The translations under genes and the position numbers were made by a program. 58,947 nucleotides of DNA, taken from the NCBI RefSeq assembly GCF_030824455.1, contig NZ_JAVBXR010000100.1, forward strand, positions 1 to 58,947. Direction: 5' to 3'. Shown here in pieces: positions 20,434-33,951 of this stretch (positions are counted from its first letter, which is position 1; each line of letters starts with the position of its first letter). This stretch comes from Desulfobulbus sp. (GTDB lineage: Bacteria; Desulfobacterota; Desulfobulbia; Desulfobulbales; Desulfobulbaceae). The notes beneath the pieces are model-generated. The model saw only the letters and a program-made list of their open reading frames with translations. It did not search any database and had not been told where the DNA came from.

Positions 20434-20496
20434 GGATGCGGGGAAAACCGGCGAATCGACGCGGTCGCAGGGAGCGCGCAAAGGCCGGTTGGAGAA

Positions 20497-20748
20497 TCAG
20501 ACGTCTTTCAGTTTCGGTTCCAGGTAGTTGACGCAACTGGTCAGGGTGGCGAGCTGCGGATACTCTTCTTCCGGTATCTGCATCTTGTAGCGTTTGCGCA
20601 ACTCCATGACAATATCCAAAAAATCCATGGAATCCAGATCCAACTGGTCCCGCAGGGGGGCGTCGGCGTCCAGTTGGGCAAAATCAGCTTCTTCGTCAAT
20701 ATCTGCTATGATTTCAAGGATAACGTCCTTGATTTCCTCACGGGTCAT
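20497..20748 (-). CDS. Acyl carrier protein
   Basis: An 83-residue acidic carrier protein. The phosphopantetheine attachment Ser40 lies in LRDQLDLDSMDFLDIVMEL, a good match to the DSLD/DSMD motif. Being encoded between the ketosynthase and the redox enzymes, it is probably a dedicated carrier and not the housekeeping AcpP, whose gene normally sits with fabD/fabG/fabF. The 81-base gap to the ketosynthase and the 63 bases to the flavoprotein start show no terminator. Confidence 0.9.
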   Translation of the reverse strand: MTREEIKDVILEIIADIDEEADFAQLDADAPLRDQLDLDSMDFLDIVMELRKRYKMQIPEEEYPQLATLTSCVNYLEPKLKDV

Positions 20749-20829
20749 GCTTCGGTTCCTCTATATATAAAAAAAACGGTTAAACGTGTTTCGTAGGCGC
20801 GAAATTGGAGAGAATTACCACACCCCCCT

Positions 20830-22092
20830 CTAGTTCGCCACAAATCTCTCGACAATCACCACCGAATTTATCCCCAACATACCGAAAGAATTGTTGAGAA
20901 TGACGTCGACGCGCGGCAGTTGTTGAGGAGTGTTGGCCACCAGACCGGGCAGAGCGCATTCCGGGTCCAGGTTGTCCAGATTGATGGTCGGATGAACCAT
21001 ATTGTCGGTGAACGAAGGCAGGTTGCCGGCCAGTTCGAGCACCCCGGCCGCGCCCATGGCGTGCCCGATGCTCGACTTGGTGTTGTTGATCCAGGTGTTT
21101 TCGCACCCGGCAAAGGTCTCGCGGATGGCGTTGCACTCCTCAATGTCGCCCTGCTTAGTGCCGGTGGCGTGGGCGTTGAGGATGGTGACGTCGGCGGGTT
21201 GCAGCCCCGCCCGCTTCAAGGCCATCTCCATGCACTGCCGTTGCCGGGGGCCGTAGGGCAGGACGAAATCGCGGGCGTCGGAGTTCATGCCGTAGCCAGT
21301 GATCTCGCCGTAGATTTTGGCCCCGCGCGCCAGCGCCCGATCCAGTCGCTCCAGGGTGAACACGCAGCCGCCCTCGGAGATGACGATGCCGTTGCGGTCC
21401 AGGTCAAAGGGCCGGCTGGCCTTGGTGGGGTCCTCGTGCTCGGCCAGCGCGCCCTGGGCGCGAAAAGAGGCAAAGATGCCAAAGGAGCCGACGCACTCGG
21501 AGATGCCGCCGCACAAGGCCAGGTCCACCTCGCCCAACCGCAGCATCTGCACGCCCTGGATCAGGGCGGCGTTGCCGGCGGCGCAGGCGGCGCCAATGGC
21601 GTAGTGCGGCCCGGTGATTCCCAGATTCATGGTAATCTCGCCGGCTGGGTTGTTCAGCACGGTGCGGGGATTGTGGTGATGGGTCCAGTAGTTGACGTCA
21701 TTGGCGTATTGGCCGACGTTGTAGACCTCGTTTTCGGTCTCCACCGTGCCGTGCTCGGTCAAACCGATATAGACGCCGGTGGCGGCGCGGTCATATTCGG
21801 AAAAATCGACGCCCGCGTCAACCAGGGCCTCATTGGCGCAGTAAACGCCGATGCAGCCGGCGCGGGTGCCCCGGCTGTTCTCCCGTTTTTTGCGGTACCG
21901 GGTTTCGGCAAAGGTGCAAAGACCCGCCGGATGGACGCCCATATAGCGCAGATCAATGGTGGAGATCCCGCTTTTTCCGGCCAGGAGATTGGCGCGAAAA
22001 TCGGTCAGGTTGGCGGCGCCGGGCGCGGTCAGGCCGACGCCGGTAATAACAATTCGTTGGTGTTCGGTGTGTTGATTCATCATGCTCTGCAA
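20830..22092 (-). CDS. FabF-like 3-oxoacyl-ACP synthase (KAS II type)
   Basis: A 420-residue elongating ketosynthase. Catalytic residues are all present: Cys170 in YAIGAACAAGNAA, His308 in NAHATGTKQGD, Lys339 and His344 in TKSSIGHAMGAAG. The ACAAG nucleophile context differs from the ACSTG/ACATG of housekeeping FabF. It would add two-carbon units to acyl-ACP. The start lies only 5 bases after the alaS stop, so the lipid genes may be transcribed from the alaS promoter. An alternative start at residue 4 or 5 (MMNQH) is possible. Confidence 0.87.
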   Translation of the reverse strand: MQSMMNQHTEHQRIVITGVGLTAPGAANLTDFRANLLAGKSGISTIDLRYMGVHPAGLCTFAETRYRKKRENSRGTRAGCIGVYCANEALVDAGVDFSEYDRAATGVYIGLTEHGTVETENEVYNVGQYANDVNYWTHHHNPRTVLNNPAGEITMNLGITGPHYAIGAACAAGNAALIQGVQMLRLGEVDLALCGGISECVGSFGIFASFRAQGALAEHEDPTKASRPFDLDRNGIVISEGGCVFTLERLDRALARGAKIYGEITGYGMNSDARDFVLPYGPRQRQCMEMALKRAGLQPADVTILNAHATGTKQGDIEECNAIRETFAGCENTWINNTKSSIGHAMGAAGVLELAGNLPSFTDNMVHPTINLDNLDPECALPGLVANTPQQLPRVDVILNNSFGMLGINSVVIVERFVAN

Positions 22093-22097
22093 GGGGT

Positions 22098-24746
<2,649 letters not shown>

Positions 24747-24941
24747 TGCGTCGTGATGGCGTTAGTTTTACAGGGATGTTCCACTCTGGAAGATCAGCGG
24801 ATGCAACGCCTCCGACGTCCTTTTCGAGACGGGCGGCAGGGGCGATAAAAAACGCGGGGCCATGAAAGGCACACAGCAGAGCTGTGCATGATACCATGAA
24901 TTGAAATGTTGCAAAGAAAAAATGACACAGGCCAGCGCTGA

Positions 24942-24978
24942 TAAAAAAACAGGCGGGATGCAATGCATCCCGCCTGGC
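24942..24978 (-). terminator. Rho-independent terminator of acs
   Basis: A perfect 12-bp stem (CAGGCGGGATGC / GCATCCCGCCTG, 24950-24976) with a 3-base loop; on the minus strand it is followed by seven T. It lies about 65 bases after the acs stop. The rest of the 24,747-25,042 gap shows no gene and presumably contains the alaS promoter. Confidence 0.92.
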
Positions 24979-25042
24979 TGTTTGCGGTCAAGCCGCGCGA
25001 CGGGTCAGGCCCGCGCGCACTTGGATTTCAGGTTTTCGCTGT

Positions 25043-27028
<1,986 letters not shown>

Positions 27029-27482
27029 AGGACTTCCCCCTCAACGAAAAACCGCTTGTTACAAGTTACCCATGCCGCCCGGCGCCGCGCAACCAACCCC
27101 GGCAGACATGACCAGCCAACTCAGAACGCTTCCCTTTCGCCTTCGTCGCGCCTTCAACGCGCCGCGCGGGCAGGCCGCAGCTCTTGACTCCAGTATGTAC
27201 AGGAGTTTTTCAAAAAAAGAAAACGGATTCCCGCACTCACAGCCGCTCCAGCCTATTTTCTTGCGAAAAATACTCACTCCTGAGAAAAAATCACCCTCCT
27301 ATCAAAATAATCGCGAGGCGCGATCAAATTCATTGTTGTTTTAACAAGATAGCCGCAAGCGTTTTGCCCATCTCCGGCACAAGACGCACAGGCCGCGCCA
27401 CTGCGTGCGCCCAAGGGATTGACGCCGGCCGCAGTGGTGATTAAGCATATCCTTAAATACCGAACCACCAACGCGGCTCCTC
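27029..27482. other. Divergent intergenic region between acs and the arsR-type gene
   Basis: About 450 bases holding the promoters of the two divergent genes. The part from 27,200 to 27,350 is AT-rich. A minus-strand TTGATC (complement of about 27,318-27,323) could be an acs -35 but has no good -10. No operator palindrome for the ArsR protein could be fixed, and no gene is seen. Confidence 0.4.
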
Positions 27483-27773
27483 ATGCAAAAAACGGAAATC
27501 AACGACACCGCCGCCCTGCTCAAGGCCATGGCCCACCCGATCCGCCTGGAAATTCTCTGCCGGCTTCAGGGCGGAGAATTGTCGGTCGGCGAATTGCAGG
27601 CAACCGTGCAGACAACCAACGGCAACATCTCCCAGCATCTGGCGATTCTCCGCAACCAGGGGATCATTGCCTGCCGCAGGGAGGCCAATTTCATCTACAA
27701 CCGGATCAGCGATCCGCGGGTGGTTGCCTTGATGGCCAGCCTGCAAGCGCTCTTTTGCCGCAACACGCCCTGA
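27483..27773 (+). CDS. ArsR-family regulator, persulfide-sensor type (BigR/SqrR/YgaV-like)
   Basis: A 96-residue winged-helix repressor with the HTH core LSVGELQATVQTTNGNISQHLAILRNQG split across residues 34-60. The metal-binding CxC of ArsR/SmtB sensors is absent. Two cysteines, Cys26 (EILCRL) and Cys92 (ALFCRN), are 66 residues apart, the same spacing as the redox pair of SqrR (41/107) and BigR (42/108). In those proteins persulfides link the two cysteines and release DNA. A third Cys64 is extra. The next gene encodes a DUF2892 protein, matching the YgaV-YgaP partnership, so I infer sensing of sulfide or sulfane sulfur. Confidence 0.75.
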   Translation: MQKTEINDTAALLKAMAHPIRLEILCRLQGGELSVGELQATVQTTNGNISQHLAILRNQGIIACRREANFIYNRISDPRVVALMASLQALFCRNTP

Positions 27774-27829
27774 ACCCGAACCTATCGCAAATCAACCAAA
27801 AATCGTCATCCTCAACCATGGAGAACGCC

Positions 27830-28045
27830 ATGATCATTTCCGACTGGATTCATGTTTTTGCCGGCTCCTTCATCCTGCTTAGCCTGGCGCTGGGCGTGGA
27901 CATCCCGAGCAATCCCCTGTTTGTCAGCCGCCTGTGGCTGCTGCTCGCCGCCTTTGTCGGCGCCAACCTGCTGCAGTTCGGCTTCACCAAGTTCTGCCCG
28001 CTCGCGTTGATCCTCAAAAAACTGGGTGTTCCCGAAAGCAGATAA
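27830..28045 (+). CDS. DUF2892 (YgaP membrane-domain) protein
   Basis: A 71-residue membrane protein with two helices (VFAGSFILLSLALGVDI, then LWLLLAAFVGANLLQFGF) ending in FTKFCPLALILKKLG, the DUF2892 signature with its conserved CP. This domain forms the membrane part of E. coli YgaP, where it is fused to a rhodanese; here the rhodanese is missing. ATG 27830 is chosen because GGAG lies 6 bases upstream; an in-frame ATG at 27818 lacks a ribosome site. It is 56 bases after the ArsR-type regulator and convergent with the MFS gene. Confidence 0.75.
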   Translation: MIISDWIHVFAGSFILLSLALGVDIPSNPLFVSRLWLLLAAFVGANLLQFGFTKFCPLALILKKLGVPESR

Positions 28046-28084
28046 GCGCTACAAAAAATGCGCTGGTCTTGCTTGCCCCTGACC

Positions 28085-29488
28085 TCACGCTCCTGTTCGG
28101 CCGCGCAGGAGCCGGGGCAGGCAAACCAGGGCAACCAACACCAAGCCAAGCCCCAAATACCAGGGGAAATAACCCATGCTGACGCGGAAGGCCTGATCTT
28201 CGATAAAGGCGGCTGAACCGTCGGGATGCAACAACCCCTGGGACAACCTGGATCGGTGGATTAGCGCCGCAAAGGCCAGGCCGATAAAACCATAGGCCGC
28301 GTTGAAGGCCAGGCCTTTGAAGCTGAGCACCGTGGCCCGCTGGTGCGAAGCGGTGATTTCATTGAGGTAATGGCTGATAAAAAAGCTGGTCAGCATCAGG
28401 CCGATGAACACCGCCATCATCGGCAGCGCCCCCAGGTAGGGGACGAACAGGCCAAGCGCAAACAGCGTCGCCAGCATGGCGACGGCCAGCAGCGCGGCGT
28501 TGCCGCCGGGCGAAAACCGCTCGACCATCCGCCGGGCAAGCCTGGGCACGAACAATCCGAGCACCGCCACCGCCGAGCCCAACAGGCCGAAGCTCGCCTC
28601 CGGCAGATGGATCAGGCGATAGTATTGGCTGGTCAGGGTGACGATCATCCGCAGGGTGTGGTCAAAGGTCATGGCAACCAGGATAATCGCCAAGGCCAGA
28701 GGGGTGCGCAGAATCCAGCCGCCGGCGCGCAGGGTCAGCCGGCCGACCTCCCAGAGGGTGACCGCCTCGGAGGATCGTGCCAGAGGCCAATGCAGAGCCT
28801 GCGGATCACGCATCCGCAGGGTTGCCGCCAGGGCCAGCACCCCAAAAAACAAGGTCAGATAGATAGGATAGCGCATGCTCAGCTGCTGTGTGACGGTTCC
28901 CGCGACGCCCAGCCAACCGAGCACCCGGTTGATCAGACCGGGATCATACACCGCCGCCCCCAGGGTCATGGCAAAGATATAGCCGACGTTCTGGGCCCGC
29001 ATCTGCATCTCCAGCACACGGGGCCACTCGGCGGCCCGACCGTGCGCGACCAGGGTGTCGTAGGCCAGGGCCTCGTCGGCTCCGCTGGCCATGGCCTCGG
29101 CCAGCCCGCTGATCACCCGGTTGACCAGGAAGGCGGCAAACACCCAGGACGGATTGCCCAGCGGCACAAAGGCCAGGAGGGACATCTCGGCGATCATCAG
29201 CAGCGAGGTGGTCACCAGCAGCCGCTTGCGCCCCAGCAGGTCGGCCAGGGCCCCGGAAGGAACCTCCGCCAGGACAATGGTCAGCGCCCAGACGGCGTTC
29301 AGCAGCGCGAACTGCTCCAGACTCAGGCCAAAATCCAAAAAGAGCACGGTGAAAACCGGGTAATAGAACCGAGCGTTGAACACCACCCGGAAGGCCACGA
29401 ACAGGCGGATGTTCGGCAGGCTGGAGAGCGAAGCGACCGCGCTTGGCGGCTCCTTCCCGGCCGGTTCTTCAACAGATTGCACAGCCAT
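28085..29488 (-). CDS. MFS transporter
   Basis: A 467-residue integral membrane protein with about 12 helices and the MFS signature between helices 2 and 3 (ALADLLGRKRLLVTTS, a G-x-L-D-R-x-G-R-K-like loop after VLAEVPSG). The overall type resembles multidrug or solute exporters of the MFS_1 group; the substrate cannot be told. It is unlinked to its neighbours: convergent with the DUF2892 gene and divergent from the GGDEF-EAL gene. Confidence 0.8.
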   Translation of the reverse strand: MAVQSVEEPAGKEPPSAVASLSSLPNIRLFVAFRVVFNARFYYPVFTVLFLDFGLSLEQFALLNAVWALTIVLAEVPSGALADLLGRKRLLVTTSLLMIAEMSLLAFVPLGNPSWVFAAFLVNRVISGLAEAMASGADEALAYDTLVAHGRAAEWPRVLEMQMRAQNVGYIFAMTLGAAVYDPGLINRVLGWLGVAGTVTQQLSMRYPIYLTLFFGVLALAATLRMRDPQALHWPLARSSEAVTLWEVGRLTLRAGGWILRTPLALAIILVAMTFDHTLRMIVTLTSQYYRLIHLPEASFGLLGSAVAVLGLFVPRLARRMVERFSPGGNAALLAVAMLATLFALGLFVPYLGALPMMAVFIGLMLTSFFISHYLNEITASHQRATVLSFKGLAFNAAYGFIGLAFAALIHRSRLSQGLLHPDGSAAFIEDQAFRVSMGYFPWYLGLGLVLVALVCLPRLLRGRTGA

Positions 29489-29711
29489 CGGCGCCTCTCC
29501 TTAAAACGTCGCACGCAAGGCCCGCCGCAAACGGGCCGCCCCTCCCGGAACTTCCCTGCACGCGACGTGTAATTGCGTGGACTATTAATGATTTCTTTTA
29601 TATAGTTCTGAAAATTTCGTCCTGGCGACGGGATTGCCCTGCCCTTCCTGCAACCAGCGCCCTTGGGCGCAACGCAGCGCCGGGAACTGCGCGGTCGGCT
29701 GTATACGAGTC

Positions 29712-32648
29712 ATGACACTACAATCCAACATTTTTCGCACTTATACACTGTTTCTCCTGGTTCCGCTATTCGCGGTCATGGGGGGCGGCGGCTATCTGGC
29801 CGCGACCGCGATGCGACAGGGGCTCGAGCAGGAGGCCGCCGCCGGCGCAACCGCCGTCCGCCAGATGACGGAAACCGCCGTCGAGGCGGCCCTGGTTCAA
29901 ACCCTGCGAACCGTTGCCGAGCGCAACCTGACCCTGTTGCACACCCTGCAGCAGAAAAGCCAGTCCGGCGCGTTGACCCTGGACGAGGCCCAATGGCTGG
30001 CCCTCGACGCCCTGGCCGCCCAAGGCGGCGGCCAACAGGGCCAACTGTTCTGCATCAACCAACAAGGGCTCATCCTCAGCCATCCCAACAAGGCCCTGGT
30101 GAACACCCATCTGGCCGGCGACCTCCTGACACGGCTTCAACAACTCCAGCCCCTGAGTCATGGGGAATATGCAGGGCTTGACCAGCAGCCTGCGGTCCTC
30201 TACCGGGCAGACTTTCCGGCCTGGAATTGGACCCTGGCCATCACCTGCTCTCAGAACGAACAACGCAGCCTGCTGCCCCTGGCCGTGATTGCCAAGAAAA
30301 TCGACGAAGCCCGTTTTGCCGACGGCCGGCGCCCCTTTCTCCTCGATCAGTCCGACCTCTTTTGGGCGCCGCCCGTGGACGCCCGCGAAGCCGCGGCCGA
30401 CCGCGTCGCCCTGACTGATCTGGCTGACCTTGCCGCGGCCCTGCGCCGCGACAAAACCGGCCGCATCCTCTGGACGCCCCAGGAGAGGCCCAAAGAAGAA
30501 CAAACCCTCTTTTTCCATCAGCTGCCCCACTATGGATTGATTGTCGGCATTGCCGCTCCCAGCGCGGCTCTGGCCAAACCGATCACCCTGTTCCAGCGGG
30601 GAGTGCTCTTCGGCCTGCTGCCCCTGGCGGCCCTCGCCCTGGCCTTGGTCTCCTTGCTGGCCCGCCGCCTGTCCGACCCACTGCGCCAGCTGGCCGACGA
30701 GCTGGCCGCCATTGACGAACACCACGCCGAGCCGATCCGCTCCTGCGCCGACACCGAAGAACTGACCGCCATTGCCGCGCAGTACAATCGTCTGCTGACC
30801 ACTTTTCAGGAACACCATCGCCGGCTCATGGCCGAACAAACCGCCAGCGAGCACATCCAGCGGCAGCTGCGCCTGGAAATCGCCGGCAGGACCGAAACCC
30901 AACACAAACTGGCGGCCGAAAACGCCACCCGCAAAAGCGCGGAAAATTATCTACTGCTGTTCAAAGGCATTTTCGACAACGCCATCGAAGGCATTTACAT
31001 CACCGACCCCGAGGCCCGCATCCTGACCGTTAACCAGTCGTTCGCCAAAATCACCGGCTACCAGCCGGCGGAGGTCATCGGCCACAATCCGAGCATGCTC
31101 GGCGCCGGTCGCCGGGGACAGGATTTTTACCAGGGATTGTGGCAGGGGTTACGCTCCAGCGGCTCCTGGTCGGGCGAAATCTGGAACCAGAAGAAGGACG
31201 GAACCGTCTGCCCGCAGTGGCTCTCGATCAGCGTCATTAAAAACGAACAGCAGCAAATCACCCATTATTTCGCCTTTTTCCACGACATTACCGAACTCAA
31301 GCGCAAGGAAAAACAGATCTCGATCATGGCCTACAGCGACGCCCTGACCAAACTGCCCAACCGGGCGGCGCTGGAACACCGTTTGGCCCAGGCCATTGCC
31401 CGCGCCTCCCGTGACCGGCTGACCCTGGCAGTGTTTTTTATTGATCTCGACAACTTCAAAAACATCAACGATTCCCTGGGCCACGACAAGGGCGACCAGG
31501 TGCTGATCGAGGTGGCTGCCCGTCTCTCGAAAACCATCCGCAGCGAAGACACCCTGTCGCGTCTTGGCGGCGACGAATTCATCCTGCTTAGCGAGAGCAT
31601 CGAAAACGAACAATCCATCTACAATCTGGCCACCCGCATTCTCGCCGCGCTCAAGGAACCGATTGCGCTATCCCCCAACACCATCTACATCAACGCCAGC
31701 ATCGGCGTCTCGATCTTCCCCGAAGACGGAAAAACCACCCAGGAACTGATTAAAAACGCCGACATGGCCATGTACAAGGCCAAGAGCGAAGGCAAAAACA
31801 AGTTCGTCATGTTCACCCGGGAGATGAACGAAAAGCTGCTCAACCGCATCCGCACCGAAAGCGCGATCCGCACCGGCCTCAAACAACGGGAGTTCACCGT
31901 CTTCTATCAACCCAAAATTGATTTGACGGACGACCAGATCACCTCGTTTGAGGCCTTGATTCGCTGGCGCAAAAACGGCGCCCTCATCGGCCCGGACAGC
32001 TTCATCCCGATTGCCGAGGAGTCCGGCCTGATCGACGAGATGAGCTTGTACGTTCTCGACGAGGTCTGTATATTTCTCGAGAGAATGCAGCGACAGAACT
32101 TCCGGACGCTGCCAATCAGCGTCAACATGTCGCCCCGCACCTTTAACAACCTGCACATCGTTGAAACCATTGACGCCATTTTGGCAAAGCACCGCATCGA
32201 TCATCAACTGATCGAATTCGAGATCACCGAAACCACGGCCATGAAAGACGTCCAACACACCCTGGCGGTCATGCAGCGCTTTCGCCAGCGCGGCATCCGT
32301 TTTTCGATCGACGACTTCGGCACCGGCTATTCCTCACTCAGCTACCTCAGCGAGATGCCGGTTTCGACCCTGAAGATCGACAAGCGGTTCATCAGCGCCG
32401 ACGACGCCAACAGCCGCAGCATCGTCTCCACCATCACCGCCATGTCCAAACAGATGCAGCTCAAAGTGGTGGCCGAGGGCGTTGAAACCCTGCCCCAACT
32501 GCAATGGCTGCGCGGCATCGGCTGCAACGAGGTCCAGGGGTTCTATTTTTCCCGGCCCATGCCCGATCAGGACGCGCTACGCTACATGCAATCCCCCATC
32601 ATTGCCGCTCTGCCGCTGGACGCCTCCCACCACGCACTTGTTCATTGA
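29712..32648 (+). CDS. Membrane GGDEF-EAL protein with periplasmic sensor, HAMP and PAS
   Basis: A 979-residue cyclic-di-GMP protein. Order: membrane helix (about 8-28), a periplasmic sensor of about 260 residues (double-Cache-like size), second helix (about 296-317), HAMP (318-370), a short coiled region, PAS (about 413-530), GGDEF (about 540-700) and EAL (about 720-965). The diguanylate cyclase site RLGGDEF is intact, with an inhibitory RxxD (RSED) five residues before it. The phosphodiesterase site is also intact: [30 protein letters not shown] and AEGVET. Which activity dominates cannot be told. The ATG at 29712 is used; a longer TTG start at 29634 adds a cysteine-rich stretch before the first helix. 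letA starts 4 bases after its stop. Confidence 0.9.
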   Translation: MTLQSNIFRTYTLFLLVPLFAVMGGGGYLAATAMRQGLEQEAAAGATAVRQMTETAVEAALVQTLRTVAERNLTLLHTLQQKSQSGALTLDEAQWLALDALAAQGGGQQGQLFCINQQGLILSHPNKALVNTHLAGDLLTRLQQLQPLSHGEYAGLDQQPAVLYRADFPAWNWTLAITCSQNEQRSLLPLAVIAKKIDEARFADGRRPFLLDQSDLFWAPPVDAREAAADRVALTDLADLAAALRRDKTGRILWTPQERPKEEQTLFFHQLPHYGLIVGIAAPSAALAKPITLFQRGVLFGLLPLAALALALVSLLARRLSDPLRQLADELAAIDEHHAEPIRSCADTEELTAIAAQYNRLLTTFQEHHRRLMAEQTASEHIQRQLRLEIAGRTETQHKLAAENATRKSAENYLLLFKGIFDNAIEGIYITDPEARILTVNQSFAKITGYQPAEVIGHNPSMLGAGRRGQDFYQGLWQGLRSSGSWSGEIWNQKKDGTVCPQWLSISVIKNEQQQITHYFAFFHDITELKRKEKQISIMAYSDALTKLPNRAALEHRLAQAIARASRDRLTLAVFFIDLDNFKNINDSLGHDKGDQVLIEVAARLSKTIRSEDTLSRLGGDEFILLSESIENEQSIYNLATRILAALKEPIALSPNTIYINASIGVSIFPEDGKTTQELIKNADMAMYKAKSEGKNKFVMFTREMNEKLLNRIRTESAIRTGLKQREFTVFYQPKIDLTDDQITSFEALIRWRKNGALIGPDSFIPIAEESGLIDEMSLYVLDEVCIFLERMQRQNFRTLPISVNMSPRTFNNLHIVETIDAILAKHRIDHQLIEFEITETTAMKDVQHTLAVMQRFRQRGIRFSIDDFGTGYSSLSYLSEMPVSTLKIDKRFISADDANSRSIVSTITAMSKQMQLKVVAEGVETLPQLQWLRGIGCNEVQGFYFSRPMPDQDALRYMQSPIIAALPLDASHHALVH

Positions 32649-32652
32649 TGTA

Positions 32653-33948
32653 ATGCCGCGCCCAGAAAACCACCCCATCGACCCGCCCGCCGTCACGGTC
32701 TGTCCGGACTGCAATCTTCTCCTCCAGCCGCCAACGCTGCAACCGCGTCAGGTGGCGGTCTGCCCGCGCTGTTCCCAGCAGCTGCGCCGCTACAAGCACA
32801 ACCCGGTGCAGAAGGGGTTGGCCCTGAGCCTGACCGGCCTGCTGCTCTACCTGCCGGCCAACCTGCTGCCGCTGATGACCTTCTCGGTGCTCGGCATTGA
32901 CACCCACAGCTCCATTGTCCAGGCCTGCCTGCACATGTTCGGGACGGGCCAGCAGTTCGTCGGCCTGATCGTGGCCCTGACCACCCTGGTCTTTCCGCTG
33001 GCGCTGCTGTCCGGCCTGCTGCTGATTACCCTGGGGCTGACGCGCAAACGCAAAGGGGCCTGGATGCCGCCCCTGTTCCGCAGCTATCGCCATTTGAGCG
33101 AATGGGCGATGACCGACGTTTTCCTGGTGGGGGTGCTGGTCACCATCATCAAGATGTCGCACATGGCGGCCGTCACCCTGGGGCCTGGATTTTTCTGCCT
33201 GATCGGGCTGGTGGTCACCACCGTCGCCGCCCAGACCGCCATTGATCCGCACCTGTTCTGGTCGCTGATGGAAGAGTCTCCGGCGCCTTCGCCGTTGTCC
33301 CCGCCGCCCGCGCCTGAGGCGGAAATCCAGCCCGAAGACTATCTGCTCTGCCACGACTGCCACAAGCTGCTGCCCGCCGATTATGTGCGCGCCTCGGGCC
33401 GCGACCGCTGCCCACGCTGCGGCCACGCCCTGCACTCGCGCAAGCAAAACAGCGTCAACCGCACCTGGGCGCTGCTGGTCACCGCAGTTCTCCTCACCGT
33501 GCCGGCCAACCTGCTGCCGATCATGGAGGTCGATTATTTCGGCGTGCCCGACCGCTCGACCATCATGGACGGCATCATTTACTTTTTCAAAGACGGTTCC
33601 TACGGCATCGGCCTAGTGATCTTCATCGCCTCGGTGCTGGTGCCGCTGTTCAAGATCGTCGGCCTGGCGATCATCCTGCTGTCGATCCATTTCCGCTGGC
33701 AAAGCTGGCTGCGGCACAAGGCGATCATGTTCCGCTACATCGAATTCATCGGCCGCTGGTCGATGCTCGACATCTTTGTCATCACCCTGCTCTGCTCGCT
33801 GGCGCAGTTCGGTTTTCTCTCAACCATCAGCGCCGCGCCGGCGTCCCTCTATTTCACCGGCGTTGTCCTCTCCACCATGTTCGCAGCGTTGAGCTTTGAC
33901 CCCCGACTGCTCTGGGACGCAGTCGCCGCCGCCGACACCCCACGTTAA
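32653..33948 (+). CDS. letA: LetA (YebS)-like PqiA-family membrane protein
   Basis: A 431-residue protein with two PqiA units in tandem. Each begins with a zinc-ribbon-like cysteine set (CPDC...CPRC near residues 17-42; CHDC...CPRC near 235-260), followed by four or so membrane helices (YLPANLLPLMTF in the first, TVPANLLPIMEV in the second). In E. coli, LetA works in the inner membrane with LetB to move lipids between inner and outer membranes. The gene lies 4 bases after the GGDEF-EAL gene and 3 bases before letB. Confidence 0.85.
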   Translation: MPRPENHPIDPPAVTVCPDCNLLLQPPTLQPRQVAVCPRCSQQLRRYKHNPVQKGLALSLTGLLLYLPANLLPLMTFSVLGIDTHSSIVQACLHMFGTGQQFVGLIVALTTLVFPLALLSGLLLITLGLTRKRKGAWMPPLFRSYRHLSEWAMTDVFLVGVLVTIIKMSHMAAVTLGPGFFCLIGLVVTTVAAQTAIDPHLFWSLMEESPAPSPLSPPPAPEAEIQPEDYLLCHDCHKLLPADYVRASGRDRCPRCGHALHSRKQNSVNRTWALLVTAVLLTVPANLLPIMEVDYFGVPDRSTIMDGIIYFFKDGSYGIGLVIFIASVLVPLFKIVGLAIILLSIHFRWQSWLRHKAIMFRYIEFIGRWSMLDIFVITLLCSLAQFGFLSTISAAPASLYFTGVVLSTMFAALSFDPRLLWDAVAAADTPR

Positions 33949-33951
33949 ACC

